This document shows, piece after piece, positions 8,001 through 16,589 of a stretch of 34,426 nucleotides of DNA (the stretch's first letter is position 1; each line of letters opens with the position of its first letter). The notes under the pieces were generated by a model. It was not told the DNA's origin. It did no database searches and saw nothing but the letters and a program-made list of their open reading frames with translations. The translations under genes were made by a program, and so were the position numbers. The stretch is from Nostoc sp. UCD121 (lineage in GTDB: Bacteria; Cyanobacteriota; Cyanobacteriia; Cyanobacteriales; Nostocaceae): positions 1 to 34,426 of the forward strand of contig NZ_JACKZS010000068.1 in assembly GCF_014222285.1 (NCBI RefSeq). The letters run 5' to 3'.

Positions 8001-8891
8001 ATGAGTAGGGGAATTTATATTGTTGCCAATGACCGGGTTATTGATAATGCGATCGCTTTACTAAATAGTATTCGGTACTATGATCCAGAAGTAACCATCT
8101 ATCTCATACCATTTAACGAAAATTATCACAAGGTAGCAGAACAGCTTTCTACCTTACACAAAGTGCAAATTTTCCCCGATTTGGAACTTATTGATAAATT
8201 TACCAAACGCATCGGAGAAATTTTTGATCGAGATTTCCTCGCCTTACCAAACAAAATGCGTAAACTGGTGGCGTGGTTTGGCCCTTTAGATGAATTTATT
8301 TATATTGATACAGATATTGTCGTTTTTGAAAAAATCGCCGACAATTTAGACAAACTTTCAGAAGTCGATTTCTTCTGTTGTGATTACCATCATGCCAATG
8401 ACAAACTGCGAAATATCTTTTCCCCATTTGTGAAAGAGCAGCAAATTTTTTCTGATGCTCAACTTCAAGATGTTTTTAACAGCGGCTTTTGGGCTTCGAG
8501 AAAAGGAGTTATTACTCAAGAACAAATGGATGAAGCTTTGCGCGAGTGTGCAGCGCATCGTGAATATTTCGATTTTTCTGAAGGAGTTACAGACCAACCA
8601 ATTTTAAATTATCTTGTTCTCAAACTGATTGCCAAACGAGGAAATCTTGTCAAAATTCCTGGTGGTGGGCCTGGTAGTTGGGCAGGTTCACAAAGTTTCC
8701 AACAGCAAGATTATGCCCTCTATGACCGAGGACAACGACTAAAATATCTCCACTGGGCTGGTACACGGATGAAAACTGGTAGTCCCTATTGGCAATTGTG
8801 GGAACACTATCGCTATCTCCATGAGGGTAAATTTGCTTTCATCTCTAAACTGACTCGCCGTTTATTTCCTTTTGTTGCTGCCCGCACTTAA
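8001..8891 (+). CDS. GT8-like glycosyltransferase, tandem paralogue 2
   Basis: A 296-residue GT-A-like protein, the shortest and most divergent of the three tandem paralogues. It has the same opening (GIYIVAND..IDNAIALLNSI), a DxD motif at D103-T104-D105 (YIDTDIVVF), the central box NSGFWASRKG, the acceptor-side TDQPILNYLVL and the late LKYLHWAG histidine segment. It contains a glycine-rich loop (GGGPGSWAG) near 220 that its neighbours lack. AGGA at 7991-7994, overlapping the upstream stop, is 6 nt from the ATG and supports this start. Divergence at the DxD and central boxes suggests that it uses a different donor or acceptor from paralogues 1 and 3, but that is inference. Confidence 0.78.
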   Translation: MSRGIYIVANDRVIDNAIALLNSIRYYDPEVTIYLIPFNENYHKVAEQLSTLHKVQIFPDLELIDKFTKRIGEIFDRDFLALPNKMRKLVAWFGPLDEFIYIDTDIVVFEKIADNLDKLSEVDFFCCDYHHANDKLRNIFSPFVKEQQIFSDAQLQDVFNSGFWASRKGVITQEQMDEALRECAAHREYFDFSEGVTDQPILNYLVLKLIAKRGNLVKIPGGGPGSWAGSQSFQQQDYALYDRGQRLKYLHWAGTRMKTGSPYWQLWEHYRYLHEGKFAFISKLTRRLFPFVAART

Positions 8892-8907
8892 TATTAGGAG
8901 TATCCCA

Positions 8908-9945
8908 ATGATTGATGGTATCTACATCCTAGCCAATGATGTTGTCTTTGACCAACTAGTAGCATTGCTCAATAGTATAGAAGCTAATGCTGGTAGGAAA
9001 ATTCCTATTTGTATACTTCCATATAATCAGCGCTTAGACAAAGTAAAAGCAGAGATTGCATCTAGAGATAATGTCAGCTTATTTGAAGATTCTGATTCCA
9101 TAGCTTATTGGGATAACTTTGCGACTCAGATATGGAAAAATTATCCTAGAGCGCAAAGAACTTGGCGAGAGTGGGGTTTTTCAGAACTCTATGAGTTACC
9201 AATGCACCGCAAATTTTGTGCTGTGGATGGCCCCTTTGATAGATTTATTTATTTTGATGCAGATACCTTGTTAATGGGGCCAGTAGATTATGTATTTGAA
9301 AAATTAGATACATCTGATTGGGTAGTCAATGATTTTCAATATAAGTCTGACTTAAAATTTATTTTTGATGGTTCACCAGAGCTTATGCAGCAAATTTTCA
9401 ATTTAGAAAACTTGCAGGATAAAGTATTTTGTGCTGGTTGGTTTGCGACCAAGAAAAATATTTTTTCTTCAGCGATAAGAGCCGATTTAATGGGCAAATT
9501 AATATCGGGTGAGGCAGATGTCATGGCTTTTTTAGCACCTGACCAATCTTTATTTAACTACATGGTGTTGAGAAGTGGAATTTCCTATTATAACTTTGCT
9601 TTTTATGACTGCGAGCAGGCAACTGGTAATCACTGGAGTTCTAAATTTGATGTGGTAGATAATATCCTCTATGACCAAGGGCGGAGATTGACCTACTTAC
9701 ACTATATGAGTGTGTCTTCTTCAGGTTTTGTGCGGCTTTGTGGAGGTGAAGATGTAGATATTCCTTACCGTGATGTTTTCTTATATTATCGCTATTTAAA
9801 ATCACCTGAAAAACGGCCTCAAAGTTTTACCCGCCCAAGCCAGATAACGCTTTTACAAAAGTCTACTAGTAGTTTTATTCAGCAAAGAGTAAACAATATT
9901 AAATTAAAGTATCGGAACTTCAAGGATAGAATTAGTGGTTATTAA
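8908..9945 (+). CDS. GT8-like glycosyltransferase, tandem paralogue 3
   Basis: A 345-residue GT-A-like protein, clearly closest to the first paralogue (7017). It shares VFDQLVALLNSIE near the start, HRKFCAVDGPFDRFIYFDAD with the DxD motif at 117-119, VFEKLDT, FCAGWFATKK, DQSLFNYMVLR and LTYLHYM. I placed the start at ATG 8908 rather than an in-frame upstream codon at 8872. AGGAG at 8896-8900 sits 7 nt before it, the predicted N-terminus then aligns with paralogue 1, and the longer form would overlap the preceding gene. The C-terminus is basic and glutamine/serine-rich. It is the last plus-strand gene of the cluster and converges with a minus-strand transferase 52 nt away. Confidence 0.8.
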   Translation: MIDGIYILANDVVFDQLVALLNSIEANAGRKIPICILPYNQRLDKVKAEIASRDNVSLFEDSDSIAYWDNFATQIWKNYPRAQRTWREWGFSELYELPMHRKFCAVDGPFDRFIYFDADTLLMGPVDYVFEKLDTSDWVVNDFQYKSDLKFIFDGSPELMQQIFNLENLQDKVFCAGWFATKKNIFSSAIRADLMGKLISGEADVMAFLAPDQSLFNYMVLRSGISYYNFAFYDCEQATGNHWSSKFDVVDNILYDQGRRLTYLHYMSVSSSGFVRLCGGEDVDIPYRDVFLYYRYLKSPEKRPQSFTRPSQITLLQKSTSSFIQQRVNNIKLKYRNFKDRISGY

Positions 9946-9997
9946 TAACTCAGCAAAGATATGCCGATTAAATCAGCTTCTTGATTTTTTCAAATTT

Positions 9998-10882
9998 TCA
10001 TCGGTGATAAAAATTAAAATTACTCAATGCCGCAAGTCTTAAACGTAAGTACCGATAGTAATAACCAATAAATTTATTTAGCTTATGCAATAGCTTTTGG
10101 AAAAGTGAATTTTTGTGGTATTCAATCGCTTCGTGCTGTTGAAAATATATCAGGGTCTCATCTGGATTTGCTTGGCCCTTTTTTATTTTTTGCCGTTCTA
10201 CCCAATCCTTGAAATAAACAATACCGTCCATAGCATCCCATCGAACTAGTACTCCAGCCTTAGCAGCAGCTAATCCTATTGCATAACCCTCAGCACTATA
10301 AAAACCATTTAGCTCACAGTAAAGTGCAATAGTTTCCCAGTGCTTAATAAATTCGATTTCCCGCCCATCTTGCCTTGTAACTACAAATAACATTTCCATG
10401 ACAAACTGAATATTAGTATCTTCTAAATCCAGATCTAGTTTTTGTGCTAATTTGTTCAGAATAGTCAAATCTTTAACTCTATTTGCCTTGAAATCATCAT
10501 TTGCTGAATTAATATATTCTTGATTGTGTTTGACAATACTGGTACAACTTCTTGCTGTTATACCAGGAAGCCATTTTATATCTGGTTGTAACTTATCTAA
10601 TATTCTGATATCTGCATCGACAAATATACAAGTATTAAACAGTGATATTGCTTTGGTAATTACAAACCTTTTATCGTGGTAACAACCAATGCTCTGTTGT
10701 TCATGTTGAAATGCTAAAACGTTAGTATATATTTTAAATTCTTCTGGCTTATCTGTTAGGACAATTAAATATACTCCTGGCGAATGTTTTGCAATATCTT
10801 GAGCTAATAGGAAAGCATGAGAGCGATATCTTTTCCCTAAAGCTAAAGTACAAAAACAAATATCTGATTTCTCTTGGTTCAT
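9998..10882 (-). CDS. GT-A-like nucleotide-sugar transferase, convergent
   Basis: A 294-residue protein, probably a GT-A-type glycosyltransferase. The opening CFCTLALGKRYRSHAFLLA and the DxD-like D89-A90-D91 (FVDADIRIL) fit a nucleotide-diphospho-sugar transferase fold. A later acidic segment (MEMLFVVTRQDG) corresponds to the mid-domain strand of such enzymes. It lacks the paralogue signature of the three genes facing it, so it is not a fourth tandem copy. The C-terminus is rich in Tyr, Lys and Arg (GYYYRYLRLRL). It points towards the plus-strand cluster and has its own upstream region with an FNR-type palindrome, so it may be expressed under different conditions. The exact family and substrate are not determined. 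Confidence 0.68.
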   Translation of the reverse strand: MNQEKSDICFCTLALGKRYRSHAFLLAQDIAKHSPGVYLIVLTDKPEEFKIYTNVLAFQHEQQSIGCYHDKRFVITKAISLFNTCIFVDADIRILDKLQPDIKWLPGITARSCTSIVKHNQEYINSANDDFKANRVKDLTILNKLAQKLDLDLEDTNIQFVMEMLFVVTRQDGREIEFIKHWETIALYCELNGFYSAEGYAIGLAAAKAGVLVRWDAMDGIVYFKDWVERQKIKKGQANPDETLIYFQQHEAIEYHKNSLFQKLLHKLNKFIGYYYRYLRLRLAALSNFNFYHR

Positions 10883-10962
10883 AAGATTTTATTAGTAAAA
10901 TAGAATTTAGCTAAGACTTATATTAAAAATATGTTTAGATACATAAAAATCATGTAAATTGT

Positions 10963-10978
10963 TTTGATTTAAATCAAA
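10963..10978 (-). promoter_or_regulatory. FNR/CRP-family-type palindromic operator candidate
   Basis: TTTGATTTAAATCAAA is a perfect 16-bp palindrome and contains TTGAT-N4-ATCAA, the known FNR-class box. It ends about 80 nt before the ATG of the minus-strand transferase at 10882. It does not match the NtcA pattern (GTA-N8-TAC) or the SyCRP1/CRP pattern (TGTGA-N6-TCACA). Occurrence by chance in AT-rich DNA is possible. Confidence 0.4.
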
Positions 10979-11130
10979 CACTATGTTCACATATATAATG
11001 TGGGGACTGACTACTGTAATATTACCTATTTTCCTCTAATTGCCAAAATTTTATGGAATTCCTAAAAGATGTTAAGACATAAATTAATTGCATCTCTACA
11101 AAGCCTTGAAAAAATCTTATTAGAAAAGTA

Positions 11131-11160
11131 TAAATGCTCACCGTAGTTGGTGAGCATTTA
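11131..11160 (-). terminator. strong hairpin, probable terminator of the ABC1-kinase operon
   Basis: TAAATGCTCACC and GGTGAGCATTTA form a perfect 12-bp stem with a 6-nt loop. On the minus strand the stem is followed within 3 nt by TTTT and a generally T-rich stretch; on the plus strand no T-run follows. It lies about 77 nt beyond the minus-strand stop at 11237, which fits a factor-independent terminator. Confidence 0.6.
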
Positions 11161-11236
11161 AGTTTATTCCTATATTATTGAGGTATTCTAAATCTCAAGA
11201 CAGTTCAAACAATAACTTAAAGATATTGTAATCAAT

Positions 11237-11611
11237 CTAAGAAAAAGAATCTAAATCTAAAGATTGCATACCTTCACGTTCTATAAAGGTCATCATACTT
11301 CCCAACTGCAACCAAACTAATAAACAAGTAAACAAACTAATTGGTAGGCCGACTCCTAAAGCCAACATGGAGGGAAAGCCAAATATCTCTAAGCCTGAAG
11401 ACAGAAATATACAAGTCCCGCCAGTGATACCGATAAATGGTACAAGTAATTGTTTTAGAGAGGAACGTGGTTCAGTATTTTCTGCTTTTTCGCTTGGCCA
11501 ATTCTGCACAATTACTTTCAAAGTGCCAGATAATGCCAAACCAGATGTTAATGCTGTCAAAAAGCCAACGAGTAAGAGGAAATAGGGTGGTTGTAGAGGA
11601 AAATAGTACAT
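11237..11611 (-). CDS. small conserved-type membrane protein next to ABC1 kinase
   Basis: A 124-residue protein of unknown function with three likely membrane segments (about 10-34, 54-78 and 80-104), separated by a short hydrophilic loop at 37-53 with acidic and basic residues. The C-terminus is acidic (SLDLDS). I recognise no catalytic motif. It starts 26 nt after the stop of the ABC1-type kinase gene on the same strand, so the two are probably co-transcribed. A strong hairpin follows about 77 nt beyond its stop. The context suggests a membrane-located partner or neighbour of that kinase, but this is inference only. It is judged a true gene from its coherent hydrophobic pattern, ATG start and operon spacing. 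Confidence 0.7.
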   Translation of the reverse strand: MYYFPLQPPYFLLLVGFLTALTSGLALSGTLKVIVQNWPSEKAENTEPRSSLKQLLVPFIGITGGTCIFLSSGLEIFGFPSMLALGVGLPISLFTCLLVWLQLGSMMTFIEREGMQSLDLDSFS

Positions 11612-11637
11612 TATTAAAACTCCTGATTTATAGGTTT

Positions 11638-13362
11638 TTAGTTTTTAATTGCTGACTCATTTCCAGTAAAAGGCACTAGAAATGTAGCTTTTGGCAGAAT
11701 AGCCGCCGCGCCTTCTCTAGATAAATTTGTTAAAATGCCGATCGCTGCATTTAATAAACGATCCGGTTTTAAGTCATCTTTAACCAGATTCCACAGGCGT
11801 TGGACATCTTCGGTGTGGAGGCGGTCATCTTCAGTGAGAGCCAGCACCAACTGTCGCCGCAAAAACTTGCCTTCTTCCGACATTAAAAATTGGAAACCCA
11901 TCTGGGCTGTGGGCAATACATCAAAGTTGTTATCGCTACGAGCGATCGCAATTAGATTCTCTAAACGCTGCCACTGAAATTTACCATCTTTGAATAACAC
12001 ATTCAATAATCGCCGCCGTAACTCAGGCGATTCCCCTGTCAGTAACCGCCGTGCTATGTAGGGATAACCCACTTCCACAATTTTGAAATCTGGGTTGAGG
12101 CTCAGGGCAATACCTTCTTGAGTCACCAAGGAACGAATAATCAAAGCAAACTTCGCCGGAACTCGGAAAGGATATTCGTACATCAGTTCCGAAAATTCAT
12201 CGGTAATCGTTTTGAAGTTAAAATGCTTGACATTTTTGCCAATGGCGTTTCCTAGCACCGCTTCTAATGCTGGCACTATCGGGCAAATATTCGTGTCTGG
12301 AGTCAGAAATCCTAATTTTACAAAGTCTTCAGCTAAGTCGGTATAGTCTTTATTCACCAAATGCACTAGCGCATCTACTAGTGTTTCTTTGCTGTTTTCT
12401 TCCAACTGATCCATCATGCCGAAGTCGATATAAGCCATCCGGCCATCGGGTACAGCAAATAGATTACCGGGATGGGGGTCAGCATGAAAGAAGCCGTGTT
12501 CCAACAGCTGTTGCAATCCTGAAGTCACGCCAATTTGGATAATCGCTTCTGGGTCTAAACCTGCTTCGCGGATGCTTTTAGTATCCGTCAGCTTGAAGCC
12601 GTTAATCCATTCCAGGGTTAAAACGTGGGTATTGGTATAACGCCAGTAAATTCCTGGGACTTTAACTTGTGGATCGTTGCGGAAATTGCTAGCAAATTTT
12701 TCGGCGTTGCGGCCTTCATTTATATAGTCGATTTCTTCAAATAGCTTCGTGCCAAACTCGTCCACGATTAAAGTGAGGTCGTGACCGAGATTCAGGGGCA
12801 ACCAAGGAGCTACCCAACTCGCACCCCAGCGCAATAAATAGAGGTCGCGGGTAAGAGTTGGGCGTAAGTTTGGGCGTTGCACCTTCACTGCAACTTCTTC
12901 GCCACTGATTAGACGACCACGGTATACTTGACCTAAGCTAGCTGCTGCGACTGGGTGAGGTGAGAGTTCGCTAAAACATTCATCAATTGGACGATCTAGC
13001 TCGGTTTCAATAATTTTGTAAGCGATCGCATTATCGAAAGGTGGTAACTGATCTTGTAACTTGATCAGTTCTTCTAGAAAATCCTTACGTATTAAGTCAG
13101 GTCTGGTGGAGAGGGCTTGACCAACTTTAATAAAAGTCGGGCCGAGGCGGGTGAGCAGTTCTCGTAACTGGATAGCTCGTTTGCCTTTGTTCTGCTCAAC
13201 TTTGTCTTGCCATTCGTCCCACTTGAGACTGATTATAAATACTGCAAAAGAAGAGATAATTCTCAGCAGTCGCCCCCAGGCTAGCCAAGGACGGTAACTA
13301 TAATAGCGAGCGATCGCATCTGGATTATAGAGCTTTAGCTGAGTAGCTTGATACTGACCCAC
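11638..13362 (-). CDS. ABC1/AarF/UbiB-family atypical kinase
   Basis: A 574-residue member of the ABC1 (AarF/UbiB/ADCK) atypical kinase family. The diagnostic KxGQ motif is K79-V-G-Q82, the alanine-rich nucleotide loop AAAS is 139-142, the ATP lysine is K160 (VAVK), the catalytic loop HADPHPGN is 293-300 and the metal-binding DFG is 313-315. All key residues are intact. Family members act on membranes in isoprenoid-quinone or tocopherol metabolism, often as ATPases rather than protein kinases. Cyanobacteria carry several paralogues, so the precise substrate cannot be given. The start is GTG at 13362. The family's usual C-terminal extension is present. It is followed after 26 nt by a small membrane protein gene. 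Confidence 0.92.
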   Translation of the reverse strand: MGQYQATQLKLYNPDAIARYYSYRPWLAWGRLLRIISSFAVFIISLKWDEWQDKVEQNKGKRAIQLRELLTRLGPTFIKVGQALSTRPDLIRKDFLEELIKLQDQLPPFDNAIAYKIIETELDRPIDECFSELSPHPVAAASLGQVYRGRLISGEEVAVKVQRPNLRPTLTRDLYLLRWGASWVAPWLPLNLGHDLTLIVDEFGTKLFEEIDYINEGRNAEKFASNFRNDPQVKVPGIYWRYTNTHVLTLEWINGFKLTDTKSIREAGLDPEAIIQIGVTSGLQQLLEHGFFHADPHPGNLFAVPDGRMAYIDFGMMDQLEENSKETLVDALVHLVNKDYTDLAEDFVKLGFLTPDTNICPIVPALEAVLGNAIGKNVKHFNFKTITDEFSELMYEYPFRVPAKFALIIRSLVTQEGIALSLNPDFKIVEVGYPYIARRLLTGESPELRRRLLNVLFKDGKFQWQRLENLIAIARSDNNFDVLPTAQMGFQFLMSEEGKFLRRQLVLALTEDDRLHTEDVQRLWNLVKDDLKPDRLLNAAIGILTNLSREGAAAILPKATFLVPFTGNESAIKN

Positions 13363-13997
13363 GCCTTTATTTGCCTCTTCAACTGAAAAATTTACAATGA
13401 TTGTTTTTCTAATAAACCCACAAGTTAGTTGTAGGCAAAAGATAGCGGTAGTTTTTTATCTGAAACAACTCGAACTCTGCCTTTCTGGGGTACTGTTCGA
13501 GGCAGTTTTAGCCTAAATTACTTCCTAGATTTGTTTATCTTTTTCTTAATTATACTTTATAAAACTACAACTACTTATCCATCTTTTCGGTGATTTTATC
13601 TTTTCTTAACCTTATTTTATATAAATATAAATATCTACCTGTATCTGTAAATTTGGGTAGGATATGAAAAATCCGTAACCATGTTTGCTTTCAGCTACAT
13701 ATCACATTAATAAGTAGATAAACTTAAATTAGACAGAAAACGCTCAGGATAAGGATTCACGACTTCTGTGGGAAATCATGAATATTGATATTATGTTTAT
13801 TTATACCTACCCAATTAAGTGAAACTTATAATGTTCTATGTGTAAAAAATAACTGTTTAAGTAAAATCGACTTTTGTAAGAGAAGTATATTAAGAAGCTT
13901 TTTGAATAATAGAAATTAGAGCGTTAAATACAACTTTGGTAATTGGTAGTGGTTTTACCACAATTACCAATTACCAACTTTCAATTATCATCTGCTG
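13363..13997. other. 635-base AT-rich intergenic region
   Basis: No gene is seen on either strand. It should contain the promoter of the ABC1-type kinase (its right part lies downstream of the aminopeptidase stop). Apart from the hairpin at 13936-13977 I found no structured element, and no clear -35/-10 pair that I would defend. Confidence 0.6.
13936..13977 (-). terminator. bulged hairpin beyond the aminopeptidase gene
   Basis: A 13-bp outer stem pairs 13936-13948 with 13965-13977 (TTGGTAATTGGTA against its complement). A 5-bp inner stem GTGGT/ACCAC with a TTT loop sits on top, and a 3-nt bulge (13962-13964) lies on one arm. It is 20 nt past the minus-strand stop at 13998. No strong T-tract follows, so it may instead stabilise the mRNA end or be a dispersed repeat; the arms themselves are internally repetitive (GGTAATTGGTA). 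Confidence 0.5.
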
Positions 13998-16589
13998 TTA
14001 TTTAGATTTGGCCTCCAAGTTTTCTAAACGGCTTCTCAATTCCTGGTTTTGTTGTTTGAGTTGGTCGAAATCTTCACGCAATTGACGGAGGGTTTTTTCT
14101 GAACCGATGTTCTTTTGCACCCTAGAAATTTCTTCTTCAGCATTGCGACGGACACGCCCGTCGGCTGTTTGTTCAGCTAGCGATCGCAAAATTCCGACTG
14201 CTTTGGGTGTTTCCATTTGTCCCAATGCTGCTGCTACCGCCACTTGCGTTAAAAAGAAGGTTTCTTTGGCTAGTTCTGCTAGTTTTTCTAAAATCCGTTC
14301 CAAATTAACCGGACTTTGGCCTACAGAAATCTTTCCTAAGGCGCGAATTGTAGCTAAACGTAGAGGTTGTGGTATACCGATTTTGGTGTATTCGAGTAGT
14401 AGATTTAAAGCTGCTTCCGAGGTTTTGAATTCAGCTAAACCAGCGATCGCACCACTCCGCAATATTTCATTCCAACCCGCCTTTTCTTCTAAAATGCCTT
14501 TGAGTTGCTTTAAAACCTTGTCTTCCTTGGGTTTTTCTTCCAAGTTTGCAGATGCGATCGCGCCAATCACACGAGAGGCTGTTGCTTCCACGTAGTAGCT
14601 AGGATCGCCCTTTTGCAACAAGCCTCTCACGACTTTATAGCTTTCAGCAGTTTTGATTTGAGCAAGTGCTTCGACTACAGATCGTCGGACGTAAGCATTT
14701 TTATCTTTTAATCCCACAACTAAGCCATCAAAGGCTTGATCTAAATTAATTTTAGCTAGTTGTTTGGCCGCTTCCACGCGCACACCCCATAATGGGTCAT
14801 TTTTGAGGGATGCAGATAGTGCTTTTGTCGCTTCTAACCCGCCTTTTTTCGCTAAAGCTTCTGCTGCATAGATGCGCGAAATTGGGTCGGGGTCAGATTC
14901 TAACTGTGCTTTTAACTCTGCTATTGGATACTCTAAAGCTACTGTTTTCAGGTAATTATTTTCAACATCAAAGCTGATAAATTGTGGCTTATTTTCTAAG
15001 GGAAAATAAAAGCTTTGTTCTCGTTCATGTACTCTTACTGTGAAAGCTTTCAGTTTCCGAGATTCTTCTTGTTGGGTATAGCCAAAACCAATAGGTATTT
15101 TTAAATCAAACAAATCCTTACTGCCATTTTTATCTTCAGCAGCTTGGGTTTGAGTTACCGTAATTTTTGCCAACTTAGCATCCCCATCCCAAGAGTAAGC
15201 TACCTTAAAATCGGGATGACCACCACGATAAACGTATTGGTCAAAAAGGAACAAAAGATTATGTCCGGTAGCTTTTTCAATCGCCCTGAGTAAATCTATT
15301 GTTTCTACAGTTTTGTGAGCATTATCTTGGACAAATGTTTGGATTGCCTGCCAAAATAACTCATCTCCCAATTGGGATCGAATCATGTGATAAACACAAG
15401 ATCCTTTTTCGTAGATGTGGCGATCATAAAGTTCAATAGCTTCGCGGTAAACATGCGTTACCATCGGGCGACGGTAGCGGCTGCTATCTTCGCTAATGTA
15501 ACGACGAGCTTCTAAAAAACGATAGTAAGCTGCTTCTTCTAGACTATATTCCTGTTCTGTCCACATCACCTCAGAATAGGAAGCCATTCCTTCCTTAATC
15601 CAAGCATGAGACCAATGCTTAATCACCACCAAATCACCAAACCACTGGTGCGCGAGTTCGTGGACGACTAAACTTTCAGTGTTGCGGTTATCTAAAGCGG
15701 CGCGTTCATCCAGCAAACATCTATCTGTTAACAAGGTTGTGGAGGTGTTTTCCATCCCGCCAAAGATGAAGTCATCTACACAAACCTGGGCATATTTCGG
15801 GAAAGGATATGGATAACCATACTTTTGGCTCAAAAATTCGATCATCCGGGGAGTTTTGCCCATGCTGCGTTTAGCATCTTCCTCTCGCCCCTTTTCTACG
15901 TAGTAGGTGACTGGTTTACCCTTCCACTCATCCCGAATTTCGGCAAAGTCACCTACTGCCAAAGTCATCAAATAGGTAGGATGAACTTGTTGCTGTAACC
16001 AATGGTAGATTTTGTCATCACCATCTTCTGTGGTATCAATCAGTTCACCGTTAGAAATCGCTACCAGAGGGTTGGGAACACGAACGCGAATTTCGGAAGT
16101 AGACAATTGTCCTGGATAGTCAAAGCAGGGGAACCAAAAGCGAGAGTCTTCGTCTTCTCCTTGAGTCCAAACTTGAGTCGGCTTGTTTGGATAGTGCTTG
16201 TCTGGTTGGATAAAATAAATGCCGCGTTGCGGTTTTGTCACCGAATAGGCGATCGCAATCAGCAAGCGTTTACCAATCTGAGTCGTCTCAGAAAGTTGGA
16301 TAGAAAGCTGTTCCCCGTCGTAGTCAAAATTTTGTGGCACATCGTCCACCTGCACAGACTCGATATTCAGGTTGACAGCATCCAAAGTCAAACGGTCAAT
16401 GCCATTACGGATTGGCAAGAGGCGAATGCTACAACTGCCCTGATAGCTCTGCTTAGGGATATCTAAGCTGAGATCGAGAAAAATATGCTCCACCTGTCCG
16501 GGGCGATCGGGATTGTAGTGTGGTCTTGCTCCCGGTAACTCAAAAGGTTTGTGTCCGTTATTATCTGTATCAAAATAAGACTTCGACAT
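13998..16589 (-). CDS. M1-family zinc aminopeptidase with HEAT-like repeats and coiled coil
   Basis: An 863-residue M1 metallopeptidase. The exopeptidase motif GGMEN is 277-281, the zinc site HELAH is 310-314 with the third ligand E333 after 18 residues, and the transition-state tyrosine is Y393 (IYEKGS). All catalytic residues are present, so it should remove N-terminal residues from peptides. After the catalytic and beta domains (to about 555) comes an alpha-helical array of HEAT-like repeats at about 560-815 (units such as DPISRIYAAEALAKKG and NAYVRRSVVEALAQIK). A charged coiled coil follows at about 830-863. The repeats replace the usual ERAP-type C-terminal helical domain and suggest protein binding. 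There is no signal peptide, so it is probably cytoplasmic. AAGGA lies 3 nt before the ATG, which is unusually close. Confidence 0.92.
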   Translation of the reverse strand: MSKSYFDTDNNGHKPFELPGARPHYNPDRPGQVEHIFLDLSLDIPKQSYQGSCSIRLLPIRNGIDRLTLDAVNLNIESVQVDDVPQNFDYDGEQLSIQLSETTQIGKRLLIAIAYSVTKPQRGIYFIQPDKHYPNKPTQVWTQGEDEDSRFWFPCFDYPGQLSTSEIRVRVPNPLVAISNGELIDTTEDGDDKIYHWLQQQVHPTYLMTLAVGDFAEIRDEWKGKPVTYYVEKGREEDAKRSMGKTPRMIEFLSQKYGYPYPFPKYAQVCVDDFIFGGMENTSTTLLTDRCLLDERAALDNRNTESLVVHELAHQWFGDLVVIKHWSHAWIKEGMASYSEVMWTEQEYSLEEAAYYRFLEARRYISEDSSRYRRPMVTHVYREAIELYDRHIYEKGSCVYHMIRSQLGDELFWQAIQTFVQDNAHKTVETIDLLRAIEKATGHNLLFLFDQYVYRGGHPDFKVAYSWDGDAKLAKITVTQTQAAEDKNGSKDLFDLKIPIGFGYTQQEESRKLKAFTVRVHEREQSFYFPLENKPQFISFDVENNYLKTVALEYPIAELKAQLESDPDPISRIYAAEALAKKGGLEATKALSASLKNDPLWGVRVEAAKQLAKINLDQAFDGLVVGLKDKNAYVRRSVVEALAQIKTAESYKVVRGLLQKGDPSYYVEATASRVIGAIASANLEEKPKEDKVLKQLKGILEEKAGWNEILRSGAIAGLAEFKTSEAALNLLLEYTKIGIPQPLRLATIRALGKISVGQSPVNLERILEKLAELAKETFFLTQVAVAAALGQMETPKAVGILRSLAEQTADGRVRRNAEEEISRVQKNIGSEKTLRQLREDFDQLKQQNQELRSRLENLEAKSK

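Larger units (their letters stand above)
10883..11236. other. 354-base intergenic region with a palindrome and a hairpin
   Basis: No gene is seen. The region lies upstream of the minus-strand transferase and downstream of the minus-strand small membrane protein. It holds a 16-bp palindrome (10963-10978), a weaker CACAT-N5-ATGTG inverted repeat (10988-11002) and a strong hairpin (11131-11160), all described separately or here. Confidence 0.6.

Noticed and set aside
8872..8907. Earlier start for the third tandem transferase
   Set aside because: It would overlap the preceding gene; ATG 8908 has AGGAG 7 nt upstream and aligns with the N-termini of its paralogues.
14107..14595. 162-codon open frame on the plus strand
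   Set aside because: Lies wholly antisense to the HEAT-repeat part of the aminopeptidase gene, has no recognisable domain or ribosome-binding site, and its composition follows from the codons of the real gene.
16002..16466. 154-codon open frame on the plus strand
   Set aside because: Antisense to the N-terminal domain of the aminopeptidase; no coherent fold pattern in the translation.
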